A stretch of 64,000 nt of DNA from contig NZ_LR134283.1 in assembly GCF_900636475.1 (NCBI RefSeq), positions 1,302,001-1,366,000 on the forward strand, written 5' to 3'. Source of the stretch: Streptococcus anginosus (GTDB taxonomy: Bacteria; Bacillota; Bacilli; Lactobacillales; Streptococcaceae). The notes under the pieces were generated by a model. The model saw nothing but the letters and a program-made list of their open reading frames with translations. It was not told the DNA's origin and ran no database searches. The position numbers and the translations under genes are program-made. Below are positions 52,015 through 62,900 of the stretch, in pieces. Position 1 is the first letter of the stretch, and each line of letters begins with the position of its first letter.

Positions 52015-52299
52015 TCAATGATGAAACAAGCACAAAAATTACAAAAACAAATGGAAAAAGGGCAAGCTGAGCTTGCGGCGACAAAATTTGTTGGCAAATC
52101 CGCTCAAGACCTCGTGGTCGCAACTCTTACAGGTGACAAAAAAGTCGTCAAAATCGACTTCCAAGAAGCTGTTGTCGACCCAGAAGACTTAGAAACTTTA
52201 TCTGACATGACAACCCAAGCTATCAACGCTGCCCTCGCTGAGATTGATGCCGCAACTAAGAAAAAATTAGGTGCCTTTGCAGGCAAAATGCCGTTTTAA
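52000..52299 (+). CDS. ebfC: Nucleoid-associated protein, YbaB/EbfC family
   Basis: A 99-aa homodimeric DNA-binding protein ([22 protein letters not shown]...) of the YbaB/EbfC family. The coding sequence is whole because the element supplied the same first five codons, but its upstream region is now element DNA. The nearest RBS-like AAAGGA is about 14 nt from the ATG, longer than ideal, whereas the original AAGGAG remains at 40324-40329. Expression may be changed by the insertion. Confidence 0.93.
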   Translation: MMNMQSMMKQAQKLQKQMEKGQAELAATKFVGKSAQDLVVATLTGDKKVVKIDFQEAVVDPEDLETLSDMTTQAINAALAEIDAATKKKLGAFAGKMPF

Positions 52300-52318
52300 A
52301 ACAAATCTCAAAAAACTC

Positions 52319-52352
52319 ACCCCCTCCTAGTTCATTGCTAAGAGGGGGCTAT
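52319..52352. terminator. Shared ebfC/GDPD terminator
   Basis: The stem CCCCCTCCTAG / CTAAGAGGGGG, with T-rich flanks on both strands, lies between convergent genes. Confidence 0.88.
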
Positions 52353-52353
52353 T

Positions 52354-54114
52354 TTATGTAAAATTAAAGAAATCAAAGGCTTTATTAAGGAGTAAGTCTG
52401 TATATTTTGGATTGTCTTTCAGCTCTTTAATGGAACTTTGCACCAGTTGAACATCATCCGTTATGATACCGTCAACATTCAAGCGGAAAGATTTTGCAAT
52501 GCTGTTTACATCGTTGACCGTCCAATCATAGAGCAATTTATCTGCTTGCCACAACTTAGAAACAAAGTTTTCATCTAGTGTGGAGTATTCCATAGTATAG
52601 CCACTAGCTTTGGTTCGTGGGAAGATTGTATTATAAGGCAGGATAAAAAAGCTTTTAATGCTAGCATCGTATTTCACAACTTTTTCAATCACGCGATAGT
52701 CCAATGAGTGCATTTGATGACCGTACTTTTTAATCGTTGGGCCATATTTTTTCAAAAAGCGCTCCATCATATCCGAAGAATCTTTTTTGCTGGTTTTGAT
52801 TTCAATGAGCAACCGCTGCCCCAATTCGTTGGCACGGTTGAGATACGCATCAAAACTGGAAATTTTTGTCCGATAGCCATTTTCTGAAACCTCTAAAGCA
52901 GTTAGTTCTGCCAAGGTCAAATCCTGCGGACTTGCATTGACACCTGCCAAATTTAAAAGATTAGCATCGTGCATCATGACAAATTGACCATCTTTTGTCT
53001 CTTGTACATCCATTTCGATGTAATCTGGCTTCAGCAAAGCGGTCTTTTCCAATGACTGAATCGTATTTTGTACACCATTTTCCTGCGACACTCCTCGGTG
53101 AGAAATCGTAACAGGAACCGTTTCCAATGGAAAAATGAGATACATATAACCTTCCACAGCAAAGAATACAGAAGCAATGGAAATCACAAGCCAGCGCAAA
53201 ACGCGATCGAACTTCCGCCGCGGACAATCCGCCAAACCTTGCTCAGTCAGAAAAGAAACAAATTTAATCAAGAAATAGCTCAACATCAGATAGTGAGCAT
53301 TTTTCAGCAACACATAATTCATCACACCAGCAATCGTTGCCACTTGATTGGAATGACCGTCTGCAACATGCTGTAAAAGGAAGAGAGGCAGAGCCATTCC
53401 AAAAAAGAAGAGAAAAGTCTTAGTCACAATCCAAAACAAGTGCCAAGAATAAAAGAAAGTTCGTTTCTTGGTTTTTTCTAAGCTGAACCGCACCGCTTCT
53501 CTTACGGAAGAATTTTCAAAAAAGATTTTGGGCAAGGCAAACATCAAACGGACAGCAACCAATAACATCAGCCATACAAGTAGAGTCAGGACGACAGCAC
53601 CCCAAAAATACGTCTCTTTCAAATAAGTTAAGATAAAATTTGGAACTAAAATCTTATTTAGGTAGTAAATTTTGAGGATTTTTCGGAGAAAAGGAAAGAG
53701 CAGAGCGATGTAGAGCAAGACAAACAAGATTTTACTAGGACGTGCCTGCTTTAAGGTGAGCAAACTGTCTGCTATGGTTTTCTTGGTAAACTTCAAGAGG
53801 GTTCGCTTGTCTTGAGTCAATAGATTGTGCGCTCCTAAAAAAAGAAGTATGATTTGAATATAAGCGACCAACAGATTGGCTAAAAACAAGAGGATAAAAG
53901 CCAGAGTAACTAGAGGATGACTAGACAACACTCCAACTACATTGTTATACGATAGAAATTGATAACCCGTCTGACGAAGCAAAGTACCTGCCGCCCACGA
54001 ATTAAAAGGCAACCAAGCATATTCTGTCAGCATAAAAATAATAAAAAACAAAAATAGAATTTTATCAAGATTTTGATAGAGTTTTTGAAAACCTAAACGC
54101 TGTTGTTTCATCAT
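52354..54114 (-). CDS. Membrane glycerophosphodiester phosphodiesterase
   Basis: A 586-aa protein. Residues ~1-330 carry about seven to eight membrane segments. The C-terminal GDPD domain begins with TISHRGVSQEN and continues DYIEMDVQETKDGQFVMMHD, giving the His, Glu and Asp metal and catalytic residues, and later IEIKTSKKDS. It hydrolyses glycerophosphodiesters or possibly glycerol-phosphate polymers at the cell surface; the latter is inferred. It overlaps no gene and is preceded by the DUF218 gene 11 bp upstream. Confidence 0.9.
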   Translation of the reverse strand: MMKQQRLGFQKLYQNLDKILFLFFIIFMLTEYAWLPFNSWAAGTLLRQTGYQFLSYNNVVGVLSSHPLVTLAFILLFLANLLVAYIQIILLFLGAHNLLTQDKRTLLKFTKKTIADSLLTLKQARPSKILFVLLYIALLFPFLRKILKIYYLNKILVPNFILTYLKETYFWGAVVLTLLVWLMLLVAVRLMFALPKIFFENSSVREAVRFSLEKTKKRTFFYSWHLFWIVTKTFLFFFGMALPLFLLQHVADGHSNQVATIAGVMNYVLLKNAHYLMLSYFLIKFVSFLTEQGLADCPRRKFDRVLRWLVISIASVFFAVEGYMYLIFPLETVPVTISHRGVSQENGVQNTIQSLEKTALLKPDYIEMDVQETKDGQFVMMHDANLLNLAGVNASPQDLTLAELTALEVSENGYRTKISSFDAYLNRANELGQRLLIEIKTSKKDSSDMMERFLKKYGPTIKKYGHQMHSLDYRVIEKVVKYDASIKSFFILPYNTIFPRTKASGYTMEYSTLDENFVSKLWQADKLLYDWTVNDVNSIAKSFRLNVDGIITDDVQLVQSSIKELKDNPKYTDLLLNKAFDFFNFT

Positions 54115-54125
54115 TCTCCTTTAAC

Positions 54126-54938
54126 TTATTTTTCATCAACTGAAGCATAGAGAGGATTTGCTAGACGGATTAAGTCAGCATAATCTTGTTTTAATGCTTC
54201 AAAAACTATTCTGACCTCTGTCGGAATCTCCACATGCGCAATGTTGTTCTTTCCTTTTGGCCCATATCCAGCTGCATTGTCTGTTAAACGGGGAATTTCT
54301 CCCATTAACAAACTTATATAACGCTCCATTTCCCACATGCCATGAATCTGCTGTTTAAAACCGAACTGTCCTTCTTTTACTACCACTTCCGCATGATATG
54401 CAGCAAAATTGATAATTTTCTTTTCCTTAGAGAGGTACTTTCTAAGCCCTGCGTCCATTCGTTCCTGCATAGTGGCATCATGACAAAAAATAATAGACTG
54501 ACAATCAATCTTTTCTTGCTCCAACAAGCCCAATAAATAAGTGATGTTGTTTCCACAATTGGTCGAGCGGCATTCCAAATAATCAGCTGCTAAGTTATAC
54601 TTTTCTTTCAAGTAAGCATTGAAAATTTCTGCCTTTGACAAAGTTTGTGTTTCTATTTTCGGATACTCTTTAGCGACTACTTGGCGCAAAGTATCAGTCG
54701 TATGACCCGCGCCACCAACAATCACATAAATCTTTGCGATATTCGCGAACATAGCCTGCGCTAGAATATTTCCACCCGCTAGAATACTCCCACCAAACAG
54801 CACCATGACATCAGCCTGTTTTAGGCTATATTTATCTTCTAAAGCTTTCTGTGTTAATTCTGGCAAATCTCGCTTCCCACAAAAAGAAGCAAGAATATTG
54901 ATATCTTTTGCGACTTTTTCTTTCATCATATTTTTCAT
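54126..54938 (-). CDS. DUF218 / YdcF-like protein
   Basis: A 270-aa protein with a DUF218 core: VMVLFGGSILAGG, VIVGGAGHTTDTL and ECRSTNCGNNITYLLG. Members of this family (ElyC, YdcF) have unclear roles in envelope or nucleotide biology. No membrane helix is evident. I chose ATG 54938 because an upstream in-frame TTG lies inside the rocS terminator. It probably shares a transcript with the downstream diesterase. Confidence 0.78.
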   Translation of the reverse strand: MKNMMKEKVAKDINILASFCGKRDLPELTQKALEDKYSLKQADVMVLFGGSILAGGNILAQAMFANIAKIYVIVGGAGHTTDTLRQVVAKEYPKIETQTLSKAEIFNAYLKEKYNLAADYLECRSTNCGNNITYLLGLLEQEKIDCQSIIFCHDATMQERMDAGLRKYLSKEKKIINFAAYHAEVVVKEGQFGFKQQIHGMWEMERYISLLMGEIPRLTDNAAGYGPKGKNNIAHVEIPTEVRIVFEALKQDYADLIRLANPLYASVDEK

Positions 54939-54943
54939 TCTAT

Positions 54944-54973
54944 AAAAAAATCTCAGTTTCTTCAACCGAGATT
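54944..54973 (-). terminator. rocS terminator
   Basis: The minus-strand stem AATCTCGGTT / AACTGAGATT with a 4-nt loop and seven T lies 5 bp past the rocS stop. Confidence 0.85.
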
Positions 54974-54977
54974 CTCT

Positions 54978-55472
54978 CTATCGTCCAAACAATCTTGCAA
55001 AAAAACCTTTCTGCTCTTGTGCTTGCACTTTTTCTTTAGCTTCGTCCAATTCTAATAGCAAAGTTTCACGCTCATTCATGGCCTTAGCAGTCAATTGCTG
55101 CTGCTGGTCTAATTGCTTGTCTTTTTCAGCAATTTGCACATCTTTCACGCGCAATTGCTCATCTTTTTTAGCTAATTGAGCATCTTTTGCTTTTAACTGG
55201 TCATACAAACGCACAATTTCTGCATTTTTCTCATCTACCAAAATTTCCATGAGCTCACGTTGCTTGACATCTTCGCTGACCGGTTCATCTTCAAAAATCG
55301 TCTTTTTGTAAATTTCTTCCAGCTTTATCAAACCGCTGCGCGTCACAACGGTGACCCCTTTTTCATTCTTGTCGGTATCTTCGGGCGCAAGAGTTTTGAC
55401 CCGATTGTTCATCGCCTGACGGCTAATCCCTAAAATCTCGGCTAGCTCGCTGACTGTCTTTTCAATTGCCAT
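54978..55472 (-). CDS. rocS: RocS-like chromosome segregation protein
   Basis: A 164-aa protein with an N-terminal helix-turn-helix (VSELAEILGISRQAMNNRVKTL), a long central coiled coil (about 75-150) with QLxxKDxQLxxKD repeats, and a C-terminal amphipathic GFFARLFGR. This layout matches pneumococcal RocS, which links chromosome segregation to division at the membrane. The name is by architecture and sequence memory, not a search. It is monocistronic with a strong terminator. Confidence 0.8.
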   Translation of the reverse strand: MAIEKTVSELAEILGISRQAMNNRVKTLAPEDTDKNEKGVTVVTRSGLIKLEEIYKKTIFEDEPVSEDVKQRELMEILVDEKNAEIVRLYDQLKAKDAQLAKKDEQLRVKDVQIAEKDKQLDQQQQLTAKAMNERETLLLELDEAKEKVQAQEQKGFFARLFGR

Positions 55473-55508
55473 AATTTCCTCTGAAACTTTTTCTAGATAT
55501 ATACCTAA

Positions 55509-56789
<1,281 letters not shown>

Positions 56790-56838
56790 AAATAGAGCAA
56801 ATGCTACCATGCAGAACACTAGCATTTGCCCTATTTTT
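56790..56838. terminator. Shared flavoprotein/TipAS regulator terminator
   Basis: A long stem pairing AAATAG-GCAAATGCTA with TAGCATTTGC-CTATTT around a 13-nt loop, followed by T run, lies between convergent genes. Confidence 0.88.
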
Positions 56839-56842
56839 TATT

Positions 56843-57577
56843 TTACTTGTGAACGTATGCTTGGATAACATCTGCTGCATATTGGGCCGTTCCAACTCCA
56901 AATTGGTCAATATTTTTCTTAAATTCAGGATTTGCCACGTAGCCTTTTCCAATAAAAGCGAAAACTTCCAGCGAGCAATCAAAGGCATAGGTTCGGATAG
57001 CCTGTAAAAGATTGGCTGCCTGCACTTGATTTTCTACTGCATCCACCTTCAAACCTTGTTGCAGATTTTTTGCTAAATTTCGGAATACTTGATTAAAGGC
57101 TTCTGTTGCATGCTCCTCCTGACCTGCTTGCCTACTTGCCGCCTCATCCATAACGGCTTGTCCATATTTTTCTACAGCTTGATGATAATAATTTGCATGT
57201 TCATCGTAAGTAAATCCAACAAATTTTTCTTGTGTCGTCATTCTTCTTTCTCCTTTTTGAGCTTGAATTGTCTTTTGTAAGGTGGAAATCAAGGTATCCA
57301 AACGCTCCCTTTCCTGCTGCAAAAACTGCAGTTGCTTGTTCAAGTGAGGCAATAGTTCCTGCTCTTCCTGACTTAGCAGCTCTGCTATTTTCTTTAAAGA
57401 AAATCCAAGATATTTGTAAAATAAAATAATTTGCAGACGCTCTAAATCTGCTTCACTATAAAGGCGATACCCGTTTTCAGACTTTTGCGGCACAAGCAAG
57501 CCTATCTTATCATAGTGATGCAGGGTTTTGACAGAAACACCTGAAAGCTGCGCAGCTTCTTTGATTTGATACATCAT
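56843..57577 (-). CDS. MerR family regulator with TipAS antibiotic-binding domain
   Basis: A 244-aa regulator: MerR winged helix (MYQIKEAAQLSGVSVKTLHHYDKIGLL), coiled coil (about 75-108), and a C-terminal TipAS-like domain (about 115-244) of the kind that binds thiopeptide-type or other drugs. MerR proteins twist promoters with over-long spacers; its own promoter has a 19-bp spacer, so it is probably autoregulated. No efflux pump gene is adjacent. Confidence 0.9.
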   Translation of the reverse strand: MMYQIKEAAQLSGVSVKTLHHYDKIGLLVPQKSENGYRLYSEADLERLQIILFYKYLGFSLKKIAELLSQEEQELLPHLNKQLQFLQQERERLDTLISTLQKTIQAQKGERRMTTQEKFVGFTYDEHANYYHQAVEKYGQAVMDEAASRQAGQEEHATEAFNQVFRNLAKNLQQGLKVDAVENQVQAANLLQAIRTYAFDCSLEVFAFIGKGYVANPEFKKNIDQFGVGTAQYAADVIQAYVHK

Positions 57578-57595
57578 TTCCTCCTTACAAATCTC

Positions 57596-57626
57596 ATTAT
57601 AAACCCTCCACTTAGGTCAAAGTCAA
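57596..57626 (-). promoter_or_regulatory. MerR-type promoter with 19-bp spacer
   Basis: Minus-strand -35 TTGACT (57621-57626) and consensus -10 TATAAT (57596-57601) are 19 bp apart. The spacer contains ACCTAAGTGGAGGGT, an imperfect dyad, as expected of a MerR operator. Confidence 0.75.
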
Positions 57627-57732
57627 CACTTTTTTGAAAATATTTTATCCAAAAATAGAGTTATCACAAAGTACGACCTGGCTTTATACAAAAAATCGCT
57701 AACGTTGCTTGCAAAACAAATCTAAACACCAT

Positions 57733-57786
57733 GCGCTTTTCAAGTACGAAAGAGCAGCTAATCACCCCTGCGGAGGAGTGAGACTA
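57733..57786. repeat. Decayed relative of the many-hairpin block
   Basis: GCGCTTTTCAAGTACGAAAGAGC and, 14 bp on, CACCCCTGCGGAGGAGTGAGACTAC match segments of the 19531-19860 block with a few changes, but the middle is missing. The rest of 57627-58127 shows no gene; an imperfect GCAGCT/AGCTGC hairpin lies near 57882-57912. Confidence 0.55.
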
Positions 57787-58127
57787 CCAGCTCCCATTAT
57801 GCCTGGGAAACTCTAAGTGGATTAAAGGCAACAGAGATTTTCCAAACTACCACACTTTGTAATGGTAACTACATAAACAGAAGCAGCTAAAAGCTCTTTT
57901 GTTCCAGCTGCCTTTATTAGCTACATCTTCTTTCACTTGTTACAACTGCATCTCAAAACGGAAGAAAACATAGAAATAATAAGGATTTTCGCTTGTAGAA
58001 TATATGAATTTTATTGTATTATTTGTGAAATTTTGGTAATATATATATAATAATACAAAAGTACTTGTATGAGGAAAGTTAGTGTCTGGCTATCCTTAAA
58101 AATAAACAAAGAATAGAAAGGATTAAA

Positions 58128-58802
58128 ATGTCAAAAAAGAAAAAAGACACACCGTTAGTCTTTCTAGTCTTGCTGAAGTGGTTAGCTGAACTGATTTATT
58201 TCGTAGGAATTGTGTTCGTTGCCGGTACAGCTCTCCTACTCTTAACATATAATATTCTCAATATACCGCTAGACTATATCCACATTGCAGCTTTAATTGC
58301 TTCTTTCATCTACATATTGGCTGGATTTTTAGTGGCAAATAGTTCCGAAGACATCGTAATCGCCAGCAATTATTTTAAAATCCTATCCGCGCTTGGTTAC
58401 TTAGCAGTCATTAGCTACTTTGACAATCAACTATTTGATTATTTAAAAAATCCAGTCGTTGATATCTGCTTAGCCATACCATTTTTGATTGCCATTATTT
58501 ACAAAAAATTTTATAGAAAAATGATTTACCGTGCTGTCTTTAAAAAACATCACTCTGTCTCTTTTTACAGTGAGTATTCAAGTATTGAAGAGATAAAAGA
58601 CTCGATGTTAGAAGCTGTCCGTGAAGCAGTCAAGGACGGTCACAAAGAAAATGTAGAAGTTGTCGGAAAAAATTTTAGGCAAGATGCAAAAGGAAATATC
58701 ATCGGTATTTTCAAAATTTCACTAGCTCGTAAATTATTTAAAATCACTCAGCCAAAACTAATGCTGATTACCTTAAACTTTAATATCAATAATAATGAAT
58801 AG
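58128..58802 (+). CDS. Uncharacterised membrane protein
   Basis: A 224-aa protein with about four hydrophobic segments in the first ~130 residues after a Lys-rich N-terminus, then a ~90-residue cytoplasmic tail (SEYSSIEEIKDSMLEAVREAVKDG...). I do not recognise the family. RBS AAAGGA. It is followed 12 bp later by an acidic protein gene, so the two likely work together. Confidence 0.75.
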   Translation: MSKKKKDTPLVFLVLLKWLAELIYFVGIVFVAGTALLLLTYNILNIPLDYIHIAALIASFIYILAGFLVANSSEDIVIASNYFKILSALGYLAVISYFDNQLFDYLKNPVVDICLAIPFLIAIIYKKFYRKMIYRAVFKKHHSVSFYSEYSSIEEIKDSMLEAVREAVKDGHKENVEVVGKNFRQDAKGNIIGIFKISLARKLFKITQPKLMLITLNFNINNNE

Positions 58803-58814
58803 GAGTCTACAACC

Positions 58815-59537
58815 ATGTCAGAAATCGAAAAACCTGTTTTAACACTAGAGCAAGATCGCTTCTTAAAAAATAAATCATTTGATACCTACAAAAAGAAGCT
58901 TGAAGTTCTATCAAGAGCATATAGCGCTAATGCCATGAAAACGATCAATGGCTTCTCATTAGATTCAGAAGAACAATACAAAGCACTGTTTGAAGCTGTA
59001 TTTTCAGGTGTTTGGGACGTTGATACCGGCATGCGTTATGTCAATGTCACAGAAATTATTGGCGTCTCTAGTTTCTTAGCTGGACAAAAAGACGAAAACG
59101 GTTATTATATACGCAATGCTGATGGGGAAATTGTCTGGGATGTTGTAGATATTGATGAAGCTGAACTCTTCACAGACGAGCAAATCGCAACTATTGTTCC
59201 AAAAGAATATCGTGGGAAATCATTTGTTCTTCGTGAGTTAGATGCACGCAAAGAATGGGGAGAAAAGCAACCTTCAGAAGACATTTCTGAAGAGGTACAG
59301 CCCGTTGTTGAAGAGGCAGTCGTTGATGTAAAGACAGAACCAGAACCTGAGCCCGCACCAATTGTCCAACCAGCACCTACCGCTGAAACGAAGGTTAAAC
59401 AACAAAAACCTATCGTAAAACCAGACCCAGTAGTAAAGCCACGTCCCATGACAAAATCAGAAAGACAACAACAAAAAAAAGATTACACAAAAGAATCCAT
59501 TAAAATTATCAATGCAACCATTGACAGCCTTGGATAG
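58815..59537 (+). CDS. Uncharacterised acidic protein with Pro-rich linker
   Basis: A 240-aa soluble protein. Residues 1-~155 form a folded acidic part (LTLEQDRFLKNKSFDTYKKKL...). Residues ~155-215 form a Pro/Glu/Val-rich linker (EPEPEPAPIVQPAP...), and the tail is Lys/Gln-rich, ending in a short helix. No signal peptide or known domain is recognised. It starts 12 bp after the membrane protein gene with RBS AGGAG. Confidence 0.72.
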   Translation: MSEIEKPVLTLEQDRFLKNKSFDTYKKKLEVLSRAYSANAMKTINGFSLDSEEQYKALFEAVFSGVWDVDTGMRYVNVTEIIGVSSFLAGQKDENGYYIRNADGEIVWDVVDIDEAELFTDEQIATIVPKEYRGKSFVLRELDARKEWGEKQPSEDISEEVQPVVEEAVVDVKTEPEPEPAPIVQPAPTAETKVKQQKPIVKPDPVVKPRPMTKSERQQQKKDYTKESIKIINATIDSLG

Positions 59538-59558
59538 TAACAATTTTCAATAATATTA

Positions 59559-59721
59559 AAGAGGTTGGGACAAAGAGATTTCAATTTTTAAAAATCTTAA
59601 TTATTAAGCCCTTCAAATCTATAATTAAATGCGAAAAGCGAACAAAGCAGAATTCTGATTACCAGAAAACTAGTTTTATTCGCTTTTTATATTTGAGGTC
59701 GGACTTTTGTCCCAGCCTCTT
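59559..59721. repeat. Inverted-repeat intergenic element (copy 2)
   Basis: A near-identical copy of 12478-12655, bounded by GAGGTTGGGACAAAG and CTTTTGTCCCAGCCTC, with the same inner stem. It lies after the acidic protein gene and may end that transcript. The remaining ~120 bp up to 59842 hold nothing recognisable. Confidence 0.85.
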
Positions 59722-59842
59722 TTGTCCTCTTTTCAATCTGAAAAGGATTGACTTAAATTTTAAAATAGAAGTAGAACGAAGCACTTTTGACTTATTTATC
59801 ATATATCCAAATACACAATCAACAACGATATTATATTATAAC

Positions 59843-59875
59843 AAAGAGGTTGAGACTCGGTCTCAACCTCTTTTT
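59843..59875. terminator. Terminator of the large adhesin gene
   Basis: A perfect stem AAAGAGGTTGAGAC / GTCTCAACCTCTTT with a 3-nt loop and T run lies 45 bp past the adhesin stop. Confidence 0.9.
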
Positions 59876-59919
59876 GTCACTATTGCCTAGCAAGAGTTAG
59901 GATAATCATCGTTAGGGAC

Positions 59920-62900
59920 TTATTCTTCCTCTTTACGTTTCTTGAAGCCAAGCATTGACAATGCTGTAGCAGCAAACGCTAATCCTACCAATGCTGCACC
60001 ATCATTTGTAGCTTCACCTGTTGAAGGCAAGGTTACTTGTGGAGTTACAGGTTGTTTTGGAGTAGTTGGCACTACTGGAGTAGGTGTTGGTGTAGGAGGT
60101 GTTTGCGGTTTTTCAGGTGTCTTAGGAGTTTCTGGCGGTGTTTGTGGTTTGTCAGGAGTCTTAGGCTTGTCTGGCGTTACCACTGTTACCGTATTAGAAT
60201 TTCTTTCAACACCATTGATGATTTCAGTAAAGGTGTTCTTCACTGTACCATAGTCAAGTTGTTTCACTTGCATGTAACCTGTAGCTTGGAACTCACTATT
60301 ATCTGAAATACTGTTCAAGAAAGCACTAGAGAATGAATACAGAACTGTTCTCGTCTTGTGATCAACAGTTTGGTTGACAAACTTCGTCAAATCTGTACCC
60401 TTGGCAAGTTTTTGACCATTCTTAAGAAGAATATCTGTCTTCGCATACCATTTGTGAACACCATTGTATTCTACTAATGAAGAGTATTTATCTCTTACTT
60501 CCATCTTTTCAATAGCTTGTCCACGATTTGCTGGTAAATAAGAAGTTTCTAATTCAAAGTTGTAGACTTGTCCAACCTTAACAGTCTTATTATTCAATGA
60601 ATTCTGGTCTTTTTGACCATCTTCAACAGTCGCTACAACATCTTTCTTCGGATTGATCTTCGGAATGTTGTTGGTTACAAGGTTTGTATCATGGATACCA
60701 GTAAAGTCGATTTGATAAGCACGGTTATCATACTTGCTAGCTTCCTTAATATCTTTCTTAACAGTTGTTGGGAAGACAAGTTTCAGATTGATACCCTTCA
60801 AAACATAATTGTTTGTGTAAGCTACTGGATCATCTGCTGTGGTTACGGCAAACTCACCATCAATCTTCAAGCCCTTAGCCTTGATGTAATCTTGAACCTT
60901 TTGTGGAGCTTCTGCAACAGACTTATAAATCTTCGTTGTGAAGCCACTTTGAACTTTACCGTCTTCTGTTGTTACACGAACACCAGCCAAGTTAGGAGTG
61001 ACATACTTACCAGAGTATTTTTCAACAACCATCAAGCCTGCTTGCTTATCTTTATCCGTTAAGCCTGTCATACCCTTGTATTGGTCATTGTCAATATCAA
61101 TCGTATAAACTTCAGTTGAACCTGCCAACATAGTCTTACCATTGACATCTTCACCCTTAGCATTAGTTCCCTTCTTCTTAGGCTCTGCTTTCACTTCCTT
61201 GTAGACATAAGTAACTTCAGTTACACCTTTGGTAACTTTACCCTTTTCATTACCTTTTGTCTTTTCAGGAACAAGATTGTACACTTTATCACCAGACTTA
61301 ATTGCTGTTGTCTTGTGGTCTGTTGTATCGTAGTTTTCACCAACCTTAGAATGAGAAGTATCTGTTACATCTTCTTTGATCTTCTTACCAGATTCATCTA
61401 CATAGTGAACGACTACATCACCATAATCTTGAGGTGAGTCTACTGTTACCGTATTAGAATCACGTTCAACATTGTTGATAATTTCAGTAAAGGTGTTCTT
61501 CACGGTACCAGTATTCAGTTGTTTCACTTGCATGTAACCTGTAGCTTGGAATTCACTATTATCTGAAATCTTGCTCAAGAAGTCACTAGAGAATGAATAC
61601 ACAACTGTTCTTGCCTTATGGTCAATTGTTTGGTTGACGTATTGTGTCAAATCTGTACCTTTGGCAAGTTTTTGACCATTCTTAAGAAGAATATCTGTCT
61701 TCGCATACCATTTGTGAACACCATTGTATTCTACTAATGAAGAGTATTTATCTCTTACTTCCATCTTTTCAATAGCTTGTCCACGATTTGCTGGTAAATA
61801 AGAAGTTTCTAATTCAAAGTTGTAGACTTGTCCAACCTTAACAGTCTTATTATTCAATGAATTCTGGTCTTTTTGACCATCTTCAACAGTCGCTACAACA
61901 TCTTTCTTCGGATTGATCTTCGGAATGTTATTCGTTACTAGATTTGTTTCATGGATACCAGTAAAGTCAATTTGATAAGCTCGGTTATCATACTTGCTAG
62001 CTTCCTTGATTTCCTTCTTAACAGTTGTTGGGAAGACAAGTTTCAGATTGATACCCTTCAAAACATAGTTGTTTGTGTAAGCTACTGGATCATCTGCTGT
62101 GGTTACGGCAAACTCACCATCAATCTTCAAGCCCTTAGCCTTGATGTAATCTTGAACCTTTTGTGGAGCTTCTGCAACAGACTTGTAAATCTTCGTTGTG
62201 AAGCCACTTTGAACTTTACCGTCTTCTGTTGTTACACGAACACCAGCCAAGTTAGGTGTCACATGCTTACTTGAGTATTTTTCAACAACCATCAAGCCTG
62301 CTTGCTTATCTTTATCCGTTAAGCCTGTCATACCCTTGTATTGGTCATTGTCAATATCAATTGTATAAACTTCGGTTGAACCTGCCAACATGGTCTTACC
62401 GTTGACATCTTCACCCTTAGCGTTGGTTCCTTTCTTCTTAGGTTCTGCTTTCACTTCCTTGTAGACATAAGTAACTTCGGTTACACCTTTTGTAACTTTA
62501 CCTTTTTCATTACCTTTTGTCTTTTCAGGAACAAGGTTATAGATTTTATCACCAGACTTGATCGCTGTCGTCTTGTGGTCTGTCGTATCGTAATCTTCGC
62601 CAACACGAGCATGAGAAGTATCCGTTACATCTTCTTTGATCTTCTTACCAGATTCGTCTTCATAGTGAACGACTACATCACCGAATACTTGCTTGTAGAT
62701 ATAAGTAACATCTGTATTTCCTTCAACGACTCTACCTTGTTCGATACCTTGAGTCTTTTCAGGAACAATTTCATAAGTGCGACCATCTTTTGTAGTGATT
62801 GTCTTATGAGCGTGATCACGAGTATCATAAACAGTATTGATTGGAGCACCAGTTGTATCTTTTTCAGGTTCTTTGATAACTTTGCCATCTTCATCTTTAT

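Noticed and set aside
54939..54965. TTG start for the DUF218 protein
   Set aside because: It lies within the rocS terminator stem and has no family-like sequence.
60613..62274. Rightward open frames opposite the adhesin
   Set aside because: They mirror the repeated adhesin sequence on the other strand, have no RBS and are duplicated only because the adhesin is.
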